Assembly (NCBI GenBank): GCA_030681835.1
Contig: JAUXRN010000193.1
Span: 1 to 64,000, forward strand
Direction: 5' to 3'
Origin: Actinomycetota bacterium
Lineage (GTDB): Bacteria > Actinomycetota > Actinomycetes > S36-B12
DNA length: 64,000 bases
The first letter of the stretch is position 1. Each line of letters begins with the position of its first letter. The notes under the pieces were generated by a model. The model was given only the letters and a program-made list of their open reading frames with translations. It did no database searches and was not told the DNA's origin. The position numbers were made by a program, and so were the translations under genes. Of the stretch, positions 55,933 to 63,581 are shown piece by piece.

Positions 55933-56115
55933 ATGTGGCGGATCAACCTCGCGCTCATCGCAGCGCTGCTCTTCCTGCTGGCGACGATCTTCGGGGTCGT
56001 CTCCATGGTCACGGGCGACGGCGGCTGGCTGCCGATCGTCTTCCCGGCCATCGCCTGCGTCGCGTTGTTCGTGTACTGGGTGCAGTTGCGCAACCGCGCG
56101 TCCCGCGGCCAGTAG
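55933..56115 (+). CDS. Small two-helix membrane protein (60 residues)
   Basis: The product MWRINLALIAALLFLLATIF continues through a Gly/Asp turn (TGDGGW) to a second helix FPAIACVALFVYWVQL and a basic end RNRASRGQ. It starts nine bases after the peptidase stop, with GTAGGGG upstream, and is probably co-transcribed. No family is recognised. Confidence 0.7.
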   Translation: MWRINLALIAALLFLLATIFGVVSMVTGDGGWLPIVFPAIACVALFVYWVQLRNRASRGQ

Positions 56116-56147
56116 GCCGCCATCCCTTAGGGACGTTCATCCGTCAG

Positions 56148-56171
56148 CGAACAGCCGCGGCGGCTGTTTGC
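56148..56171 (+). terminator. Hairpin after the small membrane protein
   Basis: AACAGCCGC (56150-56158) pairs with GCGGCTGTT (56160-56168) around one central base, with partial extension outward. It is GC-rich and followed by TTGCGCG. It separates the peptidase unit from the exporter gene. Confidence 0.55.
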
Positions 56172-56254
56172 GCGTTCAACTTTCCCGGCACTACGGTTCA
56201 GGTGCGCGTCTAGGTGACCCCGTCCGGCGCGCTTCCCGAGCACAGGAGACCCCC

Positions 56255-57754
56255 GTGACTGCCACCGACCCCGCCGCGACCTCGACCGCCGCCGACGCAG
56301 CCCCGGCTGGGCTCGAGCCGGATCCGCTGCGCTGGAAGGCGCTCATCGTCATCGCGATCGCCCAGCTGATGGTCGTGCTCGACGCGTCGATCGTGAACAT
56401 TGCGCTCCCGTCGATCCAGGCCGACCTCGGCATCAGCGACACCGACCGCCAGTGGGCCATCACCGCCTACACGCTGGCGTTCGGCAGCCTGCTGCTGCTC
56501 GGCGGCCGCATCGCGGACTTCGCCGGCCGCAAGCGCGTCTTCATCATCGGACTGATCGGCTTCGCCGGGGCCAGCGCACTCGCGGGCCTGGCCACCACTC
56601 AGGGGCTGCTGTTCGCCGCCCGTGGCCTGCAGGGCGTCTTCGCGGCACTTCTCGCGCCTGCCGCCCTCTCGCTCATCAGCGTCACGTTCACCGACTCCAA
56701 GGAGCGGGCCAAGGCGTTCGGCGTGTACGGCGCCCTCTCCGGCGGCGGGGCTGCCATCGGACTGGTCGTCGGCGGCATCCTGACCCAGTACACGTCGTGG
56801 CACTGGACCATGCTCATCAATGTCCCGATCGCGATCATCGCGGTGCTCCTGGCCATCCCCTACGTGCGGGAGTCCCGTGCGCACGGCAACACCAAGTACG
56901 ACATCCCCGGCGCGATCACCGCGACTTTCGGCCTGTTCTGCCTCGTGTTCGGCATCTCCAAGTCGGAGACCGACGGCTGGAACGGCACGACCACGATGAC
57001 GTTCCTGGGGATCTCCGTCGTCATGCTTTTCCTCTTCCTGTTCATCGAATACCGCTCGACGCACCCGCTGCTCCCGCTCAAGATCGTGCTCGAGCGCAAC
57101 CGCGGCGGCGCCTTCCTCGCCTCGTTCTTCGTCGGCATCGGCATGTTCTCGATGTTCCTGTTCATCTCCTACTTCTTCCAGGCCGTCCTGCTCTACTCCC
57201 CGCTCACCAGCGGCTTGCTGTTCCTGCCGTTCTCGGCCGGCATCATCGTCAGCGCCGGCATCGCCAGCCAGTTGCTGCCACGGTTCGGGCCCCGCTGGGT
57301 GACGTTCACCGGCTTCATCCTCGCGATCATCGGCATGGCCCTCTACCTGCGCATGACGGCGGAGACGACCTACATCAGCGGGATCCTGCCGTCGATCATC
57401 ATCATGAGCCTGGGCATGGGCCTGATCTTCGTCCCGCTGTCGGCCACCGCGCTGTTCGGCGTCGGAGACCACGATGCGGGCGTTGCCTCGGCGGTGCTCA
57501 ACACCAGCCAGCAGATCGGCGGGTCGATCGGCATCGCCTTCCTCAACACCATCGCCGCCGGTGCGACCGCGGCTTTCGTGGTGGCGAACAACCTGCAGGC
57601 CCCGAGCGCCGAGGCCCTCGTGGAGGGCTTCACCACGGCGTTCATGTGGAGCGTGGGGATCATGATCGTCGCGGCGATCGTCTGGGTGACGCTCGTGCGC
57701 ATGAGCAAGGACGACATGGCGGCCAACGACGCGGTCCCCGCCGTCGGCCACTAG
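56255..57754 (+). CDS. MFS exporter, DHA2 (EmrB/QacA) type
   Basis: The 499-residue protein has the DHA2 pattern: LMVVLDASIVNIALPSIQ in helix 1, motif A GGRIADFAGRKRVFI, and motif C-like GGILTQYTSWHWTMLINVP. About 14 helices are predicted by eye. AGGAGA stands before GTG 56255. No regulator is adjacent, and the substrate is unknown. Its stop TAG shares CTAG with the stop of the convergent lycopene cyclase. Confidence 0.92.
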   Translation: MTATDPAATSTAADAAPAGLEPDPLRWKALIVIAIAQLMVVLDASIVNIALPSIQADLGISDTDRQWAITAYTLAFGSLLLLGGRIADFAGRKRVFIIGLIGFAGASALAGLATTQGLLFAARGLQGVFAALLAPAALSLISVTFTDSKERAKAFGVYGALSGGGAAIGLVVGGILTQYTSWHWTMLINVPIAIIAVLLAIPYVRESRAHGNTKYDIPGAITATFGLFCLVFGISKSETDGWNGTTTMTFLGISVVMLFLFLFIEYRSTHPLLPLKIVLERNRGGAFLASFFVGIGMFSMFLFISYFFQAVLLYSPLTSGLLFLPFSAGIIVSAGIASQLLPRFGPRWVTFTGFILAIIGMALYLRMTAETTYISGILPSIIIMSLGMGLIFVPLSATALFGVGDHDAGVASAVLNTSQQIGGSIGIAFLNTIAAGATAAFVVANNLQAPSAEALVEGFTTAFMWSVGIMIVAAIVWVTLVRMSKDDMAANDAVPAVGH

Positions 57755-58857
57755 GGGCGCAGCGCGGCCCGGGCGAACGGCGCGACGGGCAGCGCGACCA
57801 CGAGCGGCGCCTCCTGCCATGCGGTGGTGTCCTCGTCGAGGAACCGCAGGACGCGCGGCGCCCCGACGCTCTTGAACATGCGGCCGAACGCCTCCTCGAC
57901 GGAGTCCGGGTCGTGCTCGATGACCCGGAGCAGCACGTCGTCCAGCCACCGGCTTCGGGGACGGGACCGGGCAGCGACCCTCGGGTCGCGGTCCTCGACG
58001 AGCGCCCTCACGATCGCCGCGCTGTGCCGCTGCACCCGGTCGAATGCGTAGCCGGTCGATGGCTTGAGCCGGCCGGCCCGCCGGCCGATCGGGACCACGC
58101 GCGGGGCCGGTCCCTGCAGCATCGGCCGCAGGGGCAGGCGCCCTTCCTCGCGGGCAGTGATGGCGTGCCCAGCAAGGCCAAGGACGTCCGTGCAGTACCG
58201 GGCCAATCGAGCGGAAGCGTCATTGACCGGCCGCCACGTGATCTCGGCCACCTCCACCAGCGCCTGCCGCGGGCCGAACGGCAGCAGGTAGGCGAAGGCC
58301 AGGCGGCCTGGCTCCGCGACGCGGAAGTCCATGAAGGTCGCAACCGCCGGATCGAAAGCATCGGACTCGGACTCAATGTGCCAGCCCAGGAAGGAGAGCC
58401 ACGGGCCGACACCCTCGTCCGGCGGCGGGCGGCTGTCGAAGGCCCACGACGCCGTGTGCTCCCTGCCGTCGACCACCACCGTGGCACGGCCGGGACCTCC
58501 CACGACGGCCTCCGCATGACCCTCGACCGATGCGAACCCGGCTGCGGCCATCCGAGCGCGGGCGACACGGGCAACCTGCCTGCCCGAGATGCAGTGGTAG
58601 GAATAGGGCGATGTCGGAAGCTCCCGCCTGCGGCCGAGCGCGTGCACGGCCAGCCGGTCCCAGGTGCCCCGCAAGGGGACCCGCCGCCACCGTGGATCGG
58701 TGGACCAGAACGCCCAGGAGCAATCGGAGATGTCGCGCCTGCCGTCGTCGACGACCAGCACCCGCCGGGACGCCCAGGGACTCGAGGCGAGGCGGTTGGC
58801 GAGCGAGAGCCCGGACAGGCCGGCGCCGACGATGATCGCGTCGTAGTCGCCGGACAC
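57751..58857 (-). CDS. Lycopene cyclase (CrtL/CrtY type)
   Basis: The 368-residue flavoprotein opens with the nucleotide-binding IIVGAGLSGLSLANRL and has the family's DCSWAFWSTDPRW, SYHCISGRQVAR, YLLPFGPRQALVEV and PLRPMLQGPAPRVVPIGRRAGRLKPSTGY (read in parts). It would cyclise lycopene ends to beta-rings. No other carotenoid gene is near, so the pathway must be encoded elsewhere. GTG 58857 is six bases after a TACGGT box. Confidence 0.88.
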   Translation of the reverse strand: MSGDYDAIIVGAGLSGLSLANRLASSPWASRRVLVVDDGRRDISDCSWAFWSTDPRWRRVPLRGTWDRLAVHALGRRRELPTSPYSYHCISGRQVARVARARMAAAGFASVEGHAEAVVGGPGRATVVVDGREHTASWAFDSRPPPDEGVGPWLSFLGWHIESESDAFDPAVATFMDFRVAEPGRLAFAYLLPFGPRQALVEVAEITWRPVNDASARLARYCTDVLGLAGHAITAREEGRLPLRPMLQGPAPRVVPIGRRAGRLKPSTGYAFDRVQRHSAAIVRALVEDRDPRVAARSRPRSRWLDDVLLRVIEHDPDSVEEAFGRMFKSVGAPRVLRFLDEDTTAWQEAPLVVALPVAPFARAALRP

Positions 58858-58863
58858 GGAAGC

Positions 58864-58869
58864 ACCGTA
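58864..58869 (-). promoter_or_regulatory. -10 box (TACGGT) of the lycopene cyclase gene
   Basis: On the minus strand TACGGT is six bases before GTG 58857. Confidence 0.65.
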
Positions 58870-58895
58870 GCGAGGTGCTGGTCACGTACGCGAGG

Positions 58896-59942
58896 TCAGG
58901 CGGGCGGGCCCCCAGCCGCGAATTCGTCGATCTCCGCGAGGATTCGCGCCTTCGTCCCGGGGGGTGCCAAGGAGGCGAGGACCGACTCGCGGGCCAGGCC
59001 GGCCAGCCCCTCGGCGTCGATGCCGAAGACCTCATGCGCGATCGCGAACTCGCGGACAAGGTCGGTATCGAACATCCCCGGGTCGTCCGTGTTCAGCGTG
59101 ACCCGCACCCCCGCGGCCCGCAGGACGGGGAAGGGGTGTTCCGGCAGCGATGCCACGGCACGCGTGCGCACGTTCGAAGTCGGGCATACCTCCAGCACGA
59201 TGCCTCGCTCGACCAGCTCTCGTATGAGGGAGGCGTCCTTCGCGGCGGCGATGCCGTGGCCGATGCGCACGGCGCCGAGGGCGTGGATGCTCTCCCGGAT
59301 GCTCTCCGGGCCCGTCGTCTCGCCGGCGTGCGGGACGCTGGCCAGGCCGATCTCCCGGGCCCGCCGGAAGTACGGGGCGTAGTCCCGTCGAGGGAGCCCG
59401 TCCTCGGGCCCGCCGATGCCGAACCCGGTGCTGCCGGCCGGCATGAACTGCTCTGCCCAGGCGATGGTGCGCTCCGCCCCGGCGTGGCCGTCCATGCCGT
59501 TGATGTCGTACGTGAACGCGATTTCCACGTCGTGCATCGCGAGCGAGTCGGCCCGTCCACGGGTGAGGGCTTCAGCAAGTGCGTCGGGCTCGATCCCGGC
59601 CTGCAGGTGGCTGTCGACCGTCACCGTGACCTCGGCATAGCGGACGTTTACCCGGGCGAGGTCACGACCGAGCCCGGAAACGAGCGACTGGACGTCGTCC
59701 GCCGACTTCACCAGCCTGTTCACGTCCATGTAGACGCGGATGAAGTGGTCGAAGTCGGTGAACCGGTAGAACTCGCGCAGCGCGGCGTCATCCGTCGGGA
59801 TGCCCTCGTGCGGGTGGCGGCGGGAAAGTTCGAGGATCGTCTCCACCGAAGCCCCGCCTTGCAGGTGCACGTGCAACTCGGCCTTCGGCAGGCCGGCGAT
59901 GAAGCCGGCCATGGCGGAGGCACTGGCGGCATGCTCGCTCAT
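58896..59942 (-). CDS. Adenosine deaminase family enzyme
   Basis: The 348-residue amidohydrolase has the metal ligands H24 and H26 (AELHVHLQGG), HAGE, GHG in RIGHGIAAAK, the EVCPTSNVRTRAV segment and the catalytic Asp pair in LNTDDPGMF. It deaminates adenosine or a modified purine nucleoside in salvage. ATG 59942 is six bases after TAGGGT, so it is leaderless. A 20-bp inverted repeat overlaps the likely -35 region. Confidence 0.9.
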   Translation of the reverse strand: MSEHAASASAMAGFIAGLPKAELHVHLQGGASVETILELSRRHPHEGIPTDDAALREFYRFTDFDHFIRVYMDVNRLVKSADDVQSLVSGLGRDLARVNVRYAEVTVTVDSHLQAGIEPDALAEALTRGRADSLAMHDVEIAFTYDINGMDGHAGAERTIAWAEQFMPAGSTGFGIGGPEDGLPRRDYAPYFRRAREIGLASVPHAGETTGPESIRESIHALGAVRIGHGIAAAKDASLIRELVERGIVLEVCPTSNVRTRAVASLPEHPFPVLRAAGVRVTLNTDDPGMFDTDLVREFAIAHEVFGIDAEGLAGLARESVLASLAPPGTKARILAEIDEFAAGGPPA

Positions 59943-59948
59943 TCGGCG

Positions 59949-59954
59949 ACCCTA
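59949..59954 (-). promoter_or_regulatory. -10 box (TAGGGT) of the adenosine deaminase gene
   Basis: On the minus strand TAGGGT is six bases before ATG 59942; its -35 zone falls in the inverted repeat at 59961-60021. Confidence 0.65.
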
Positions 59955-59960
59955 TTGCCC

Positions 59961-60021
59961 GCCGACCTTGAGGTTGGCGCCGCTGCGCGGCGCGAAATCG
60001 CGCGCCAAGCTCAAGGTCGGC
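59961..60021. repeat. Inverted repeat (19/20) between divergent genes
   Basis: Arm 59961-59980 (GCCGACCTTGAGGTTGGCGC) and arm 60002-60021 are reverse complements except for one base, with a 21-base GC-rich centre. It lies between divergent genes, where no terminator is needed, so an operator or inserted palindromic element is more likely. Confidence 0.7.
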
Positions 60022-60061
60022 CGGCGGGAACCACCGCGCCGCCTCGCCCGTCGGAGGGACC

Positions 60062-60532
60062 ATGAAGCCCTTCCGCGTCCTTGCCCTGGCGATTGCCGCC
60101 CTCCTCGTGCCCGTACTCGCCGCGTGCGGTTCGACGTCGTCGGGCTCGTCCGACGCCGCATCGCCGGACGTCACCATAGGTGCCCAGCCGACCGGTGGGG
60201 CTGACCTGGCCGGCACCTCATGGGTCCTCGCTGACGGACCCCTCTCGACGCAGGACCTGGCCAGCAAGGGGATCACCATCGAGTTCGCCGACGGCCAGGT
60301 CTCCGGCAACAGCGGAGTGAACACCTACTTCGGGGGCTACACGTCCACCATCGACGGCACCCTGGCGTTCGATCCGCTGGCCAGCACGATGATGGCCGGT
60401 GACGAGGCCGCCATGGCCCTGGAGCAGGAGTACCTCGCCGCACTGCAGTCGGCCTTCGGCTACTCGATCAGCGACGGGACTCTCACCATCTTTGGTGCAG
60501 CCGACCAGGTCCTCACCTACACGGCGAAGTAG
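60062..60532 (+). CDS. META-domain lipoprotein
   Basis: The 156-residue protein has a lipoprotein signal (MKPFRVLALAIAALLVPVLAAC, read in parts; lipobox LAAC), a Ser-rich linker and one META/HslJ-type domain: LAGTSWVLADG, ITIEFADGQVSGNSGVNTYFGGY and LAFDPLASTMMAG. Such domains occur on surface proteins linked to stress or antibiotic tolerance; function here unknown. GGAGGGA precedes the ATG. Confidence 0.85.
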   Translation: MKPFRVLALAIAALLVPVLAACGSTSSGSSDAASPDVTIGAQPTGGADLAGTSWVLADGPLSTQDLASKGITIEFADGQVSGNSGVNTYFGGYTSTIDGTLAFDPLASTMMAGDEAAMALEQEYLAALQSAFGYSISDGTLTIFGAADQVLTYTAK

Positions 60533-60589
60533 AACGCGTCGCACTCTGGCGGCGCTTCAGGGCGGTTCGGATCGCCTGGTGAGGCCTTG

Positions 60590-60595
60590 TACCAT
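60590..60595 (+). promoter_or_regulatory. -10 box (TACCAT) of tRNA-Thr
   Basis: TACCAT with TTCGGA 18 bases upstream (60566-60571) places the start of transcription near 60602, about 40 bases before the tRNA. Confidence 0.5.
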
Positions 60596-60640
60596 TGGCA
60601 GGCTTCCGGCGAAGGCCGCAAGGAACCACGCGGGAAGCAC

Positions 60641-60715
60641 GCCGCCTTAGCTCAGTGGTAGAGCAACGCACTCGTAATGCGTAGGTCCGGGGTTCAAGTC
60701 CCCGAGGCGGCTCCA
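60641..60715 (+). tRNA. tRNA-Thr (anticodon CGT), with encoded CCA
   Basis: Acceptor GCCGCCT/AGGCGGC, anticodon stem-loop with CTCGTAA (CGT, reading ACG), T loop GGTTCAAGTCC, discriminator T and CCA. It is the only tRNA in the window with an encoded CCA, and a foreign element is integrated directly after it, so the 3' end may have been supplied by the element. Confidence 0.97.
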
Positions 60716-60717
60716 CG

Positions 60718-60746
60718 CGAAAGTTGTTGGTATTAAACAACTTTCG
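60718..60746 (+). terminator. 11-bp perfect hairpin after tRNA-Thr
   Basis: CGAAAGTTGTT (60718-60728) and AACAACTTTCG (60736-60746) pair fully around a 7-base loop. It begins two bases after the tRNA CCA and is AT-richer than the chromosome, so it may belong to the element or to the attachment site. Confidence 0.65.
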
Positions 60747-60784
60747 GGGTTCTGAGGTCAAGTTGGCGGAGCGCAATATCTGCC

Positions 60785-60880
60785 TTTCGCCCTTTCTTTC
60801 GCCCTTTCTTTTCTGACCGGGCACCCTTTCGCCCTTTCGGGTAAGGGCGGTGATTCGGCGTGTCCTGGCCGAAAGGGCGA
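60785..60880. repeat. Iterated 12-mer TTTCGCCCTTTC, candidate integrase arm sites
   Basis: Exact copies at 60785-60796, 60797-60808 and 60827-60838; an inverted 10/12 match (GAAAGGGCGA) at 60871-60880. They fill the non-coding 295 bases between tRNA-Thr and the integrase gene. Confidence 0.75.
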
Positions 60881-61009
60881 GGTTAGGGCGAAGCCGTGGT
60901 CCTTGACGCGCTGCCGAAGGATCATGGCCAGCGATGGCTGAAAGGCGTGCATCACTCAGTTGGGTGCCGGGGTCTTCACCCTGAGGGTGCGTGCGCTCGT
61001 TCGGTGGTG

Positions 61010-62335
61010 TCAGTCGAACAGGTGGCGTGACTCGTCGGGGTAGGCGAGGGACCATGCCGTCCATAGTGCGTCGATTCGTTCTGCCAGCGTGAGGTTGTGG
61101 TTCACACGCAGGGCTGCGCGAGCGGGATCCTGGCTCTTCTCTGACTGCGCCCTTGCGTAGTAGCGGTTGGTCGTTTGCACGTCGGCGTGGCGAAGGAGGG
61201 CGGCGGCTTCGTAGGGGGTGCCGCCGCTGTCGACGACGACGCTGGCGGCATAGGCGCGCAGATCCTTGATCTTGATAGCCCGGCGGCGGGGGTCCAGGGT
61301 CGGGGCGTTCGGATCGCCGTCGAGCCCGGCGGCCTTCCGGGCGGGCTGCCAGACTCGTTGGGTCCAGTTCGTGTGGTCGATCGTCATCGTGGGCTTGCGG
61401 CCGTGCCCGAACCTTGTGGGCGTGAACAGCAGGTCGCCACCGATGCGATCCTCGATGATGCGGTCCTCGGCCAGGTCGAGCAGCGCCGACCACAGAGGAG
61501 TGGGGAGCGGGACGACATCCGCGTTGCCGCCCTTGACTTCCTCGACGACCCACGCGCCATCGCTCATGCTCCAGGTGAACACTCGGCGCACGCTCAGGCG
61601 CTGCCGGTTTGGCCACACGTCGCCGACGGCCAGGCTGATGGCCTCGCTCCAGCGCAGCCCGGCCCAGGCCATGAGCAGGATCAGGAGCCGGTCCTCGCGT
61701 CGCTCGGGGTGGGACGCGAGCAGGGCCAGCTCCTGCCAGGAGGGCAGCAGCACGGGGTCGACGGTTGCGCGCCGACCTCTGCCTGACTTGGTGGATACGC
61801 GGCGAACTTCGCGGGCGGGGTTGAAGGCCAGCCGGCCTTGCCGGACCTCCCAGGCGAGGGCGGCCCGGACGAGGGCGTAGGCCTTGGTGACACGGGGGTG
61901 GGAGTGCCCGAGGCGATGCAGGTCGCGGAGCCAGGCGTCGAGGAGTGGGCTGTCGATGTCCTTCACGGGGCGCAGGCCGAGGTTGTCCGGACCCTTGCCG
62001 ATTACATTCTTGAGCAGTTCGGTGTAGTCGCGGATGGTGTTGACCGCGATGGGGTCGAGCCCGTCGTTGGCGCGGTCGGTCGTGTACTCGGTGATGAGCT
62101 GGGCGAGGCGCCGCACGGGTCCCCTGTTGGCGGGAGCGGGCTTGGTTGATCGTCCTCTGTCGAGGTCCGCGATGGTCTCGTTGAGAGCGCGGCGTGCTTC
62201 CGTGGCGGACGGGAAGCTGCCCTTGATGGCCCGTCGTGCGGGGTCGAGCCGTGCGGGAAGTCGGGCTCGCCACGACCCGGATCCCTTGGGATCCTCGCGG
62301 ACCGAGCCCTCGGTGCCTCCCTGGCGTCGTCCCAT
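61010..62335 (-). CDS. int: Tyrosine-recombinase integrase
   Basis: The 441-residue protein has an N-terminal arm/core-binding part (SWRARLPARLDPARR, then a SAM-like domain from about 80) and the catalytic domain with box I AWAGLRWSEAISL (Arg), box II IKDLRAYAASVVV, where the usual His before the second Arg is Lys, and LLRHADVQTTNRYYARAQ with the final His and nucleophilic Tyr. ATG 62335 is chosen because AAAGGAAA lies upstream; an ATG 45 bases earlier is less likely. It would insert and, with the excisionase, remove the element at tRNA-Thr. Confidence 0.93.
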   Translation of the reverse strand: MGRRQGGTEGSVREDPKGSGSWRARLPARLDPARRAIKGSFPSATEARRALNETIADLDRGRSTKPAPANRGPVRRLAQLITEYTTDRANDGLDPIAVNTIRDYTELLKNVIGKGPDNLGLRPVKDIDSPLLDAWLRDLHRLGHSHPRVTKAYALVRAALAWEVRQGRLAFNPAREVRRVSTKSGRGRRATVDPVLLPSWQELALLASHPERREDRLLILLMAWAGLRWSEAISLAVGDVWPNRQRLSVRRVFTWSMSDGAWVVEEVKGGNADVVPLPTPLWSALLDLAEDRIIEDRIGGDLLFTPTRFGHGRKPTMTIDHTNWTQRVWQPARKAAGLDGDPNAPTLDPRRRAIKIKDLRAYAASVVVDSGGTPYEAAALLRHADVQTTNRYYARAQSEKSQDPARAALRVNHNLTLAERIDALWTAWSLAYPDESRHLFD

Positions 62336-62443
62336 GGTGCTTTCCTTTCGGTTGCTTCGAGGTGTCAAGCACACGCCCACGAGAGCTCTCTGAGGCGTCT
62401 GGTGCGGGATCTGTGGACGGCCGGCCAGGTCGTGTGGATGGCG

Positions 62444-62671
62444 CTAGCCGGACTCACCGCGCTCGGATCCGGCGAAGGCAGTGATGTCGGCGTGCGTGTA
62501 CCGGACGAGCCGGCCGATGCGCCGGCAACGCAGGTCTCCGGTCGAGGTCAACTGGCGCACGAGGGTCGGCGAGATCGCCAGGCAGCGGGCCACTTCCTCC
62601 GCAGTGAACAGCACGCGTGGAAGCGTGACCGGGAGTGCATCGTGATCGGGTGACACTGCGGTGCCGGACAT
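62444..62671 (-). CDS. Excisionase/helix-turn-helix DNA-binding protein
   Basis: The 75-residue protein has the MerR/Xis-type winged helix LFTAEEVARCLAISPTLVRQL followed by IGRLVRYTHADITAFA. Such genes next to an integrase usually encode the directionality factor that permits excision. Its ATG lies two bases after the stop of the upstream gene, so translation is probably coupled. Confidence 0.88.
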   Translation of the reverse strand: MSGTAVSPDHDALPVTLPRVLFTAEEVARCLAISPTLVRQLTSTGDLRCRRIGRLVRYTHADITAFAGSERGESG

Positions 62672-62673
62672 CG

Positions 62674-63480
62674 CTACACCGCGATCCGCTGGCCGGCGTC
62701 GATGCCGTCGATGCCCGGCGTCGGGTGGTGCCCGGCGTGGGGGGCGTGCTCGACGGCGCGGGTGCGGGCGTGGTCGAGGTGGGCGAGGGCGTGGGTGTGC
62801 TGGCGGGCGGCGTGGCCCATCGCGGCGACGGCGGCCTTCAGGTAGTCGATGCGGGCGTCGAGCATGCCGGACTGGGGCGGGTCGGCGTCCATGCGGTCCA
62901 GCCAGCCGGCCACGTGCGCCATCGGGGAGTTGGACATCACCCGGGGCGGCAGGCCGGCGTCGTTGCCGATGACTGGCTGCCCGCCGGGGCTGGCTGCCGC
63001 GGCGATGTGGTGCGCGTGGGCGCGCACGGCGTGGCGGGTGGGGGTGATGCCGGCGGCGAGCAGGGCGTGGATGCAGGTGGTGACCTGGGCCTGCTCGAGG
63101 GTGAAGTCCACGCGCAGCCCGGACGCGGCGAGGCGGGTGGCGGCGATGGCCTCGGTCGCGGCGATGCGGCGCAGCAGCCGGGCGGCGTCGGGTTCGGGGA
63201 TGCCGCGGGTGGCGGCGAGCTGCGCGGGGCTGGGGAACGGGTGGCCGGGGGGCACGGCGTCGGCGACGGGCCAGCGCAGCACCTCGTGCAGGAGGGCGTC
63301 GCCGTGGGCGATGACCTCGGGGTGGGGGTGGGCGGCGGTGCGGTCGGCGGCGCCGGCGAGGGTGCGGGCCAGGGCGTCGAGCAGGTGCGGGTCGTGGTCG
63401 GCGTAGATCGCGGCGGCGAGGAGGTCGGGGTCGGCGTGGCGCAGCGCGGTGAGGATGTCGGTGATGTCCAGGGGGTGCAT
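62674..63480 (-). CDS. Unrecognised element protein, His/Ala-rich
   Basis: I do not recognise this 268-residue protein. It is rich in Ala, His and Asp, has no signal or membrane segment, and has a possible helix-turn-helix stretch SPAQLAATRGIPEPDAARLL near residue 85. Later segments include TTCIHALLAAGITPTRHAVRAH and MLDARIDYLKAAVAAMGHAA. GGAG stands nine bases before the ATG. Its place just before xis and int suggests a regulatory or replication role in the element, but there is no direct evidence. Confidence 0.75.
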   Translation of the reverse strand: MHPLDITDILTALRHADPDLLAAAIYADHDPHLLDALARTLAGAADRTAAHPHPEVIAHGDALLHEVLRWPVADAVPPGHPFPSPAQLAATRGIPEPDAARLLRRIAATEAIAATRLAASGLRVDFTLEQAQVTTCIHALLAAGITPTRHAVRAHAHHIAAAASPGGQPVIGNDAGLPPRVMSNSPMAHVAGWLDRMDADPPQSGMLDARIDYLKAAVAAMGHAARQHTHALAHLDHARTRAVEHAPHAGHHPTPGIDGIDAGQRIAV

Positions 63481-63581
63481 GGCGGCTCCTGACGAAAGTG
63501 CTCCTGTCAGGTCAACGCGATTGCCCGCTCACTGTGACGCATTCACCGCCCCCGCCTCACGCAGAAGCCATCCCGGCAGGG

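Noticed and set aside
55871-56254. N-terminal extension of the second MFS exporter
   Set aside because: It overlaps the peptidase end and the small membrane protein, and crosses a hairpin; the normal start with AGGAGA is at 56255.
56210-57949. A 579-codon minus-strand frame
   Set aside because: Antisense shadow of the MFS exporter gene with no motif.
60785-60880. CRISPR-like repeats
   Set aside because: The units are only 12 bp, two abut without a spacer, spacing is irregular and no cas genes are present.
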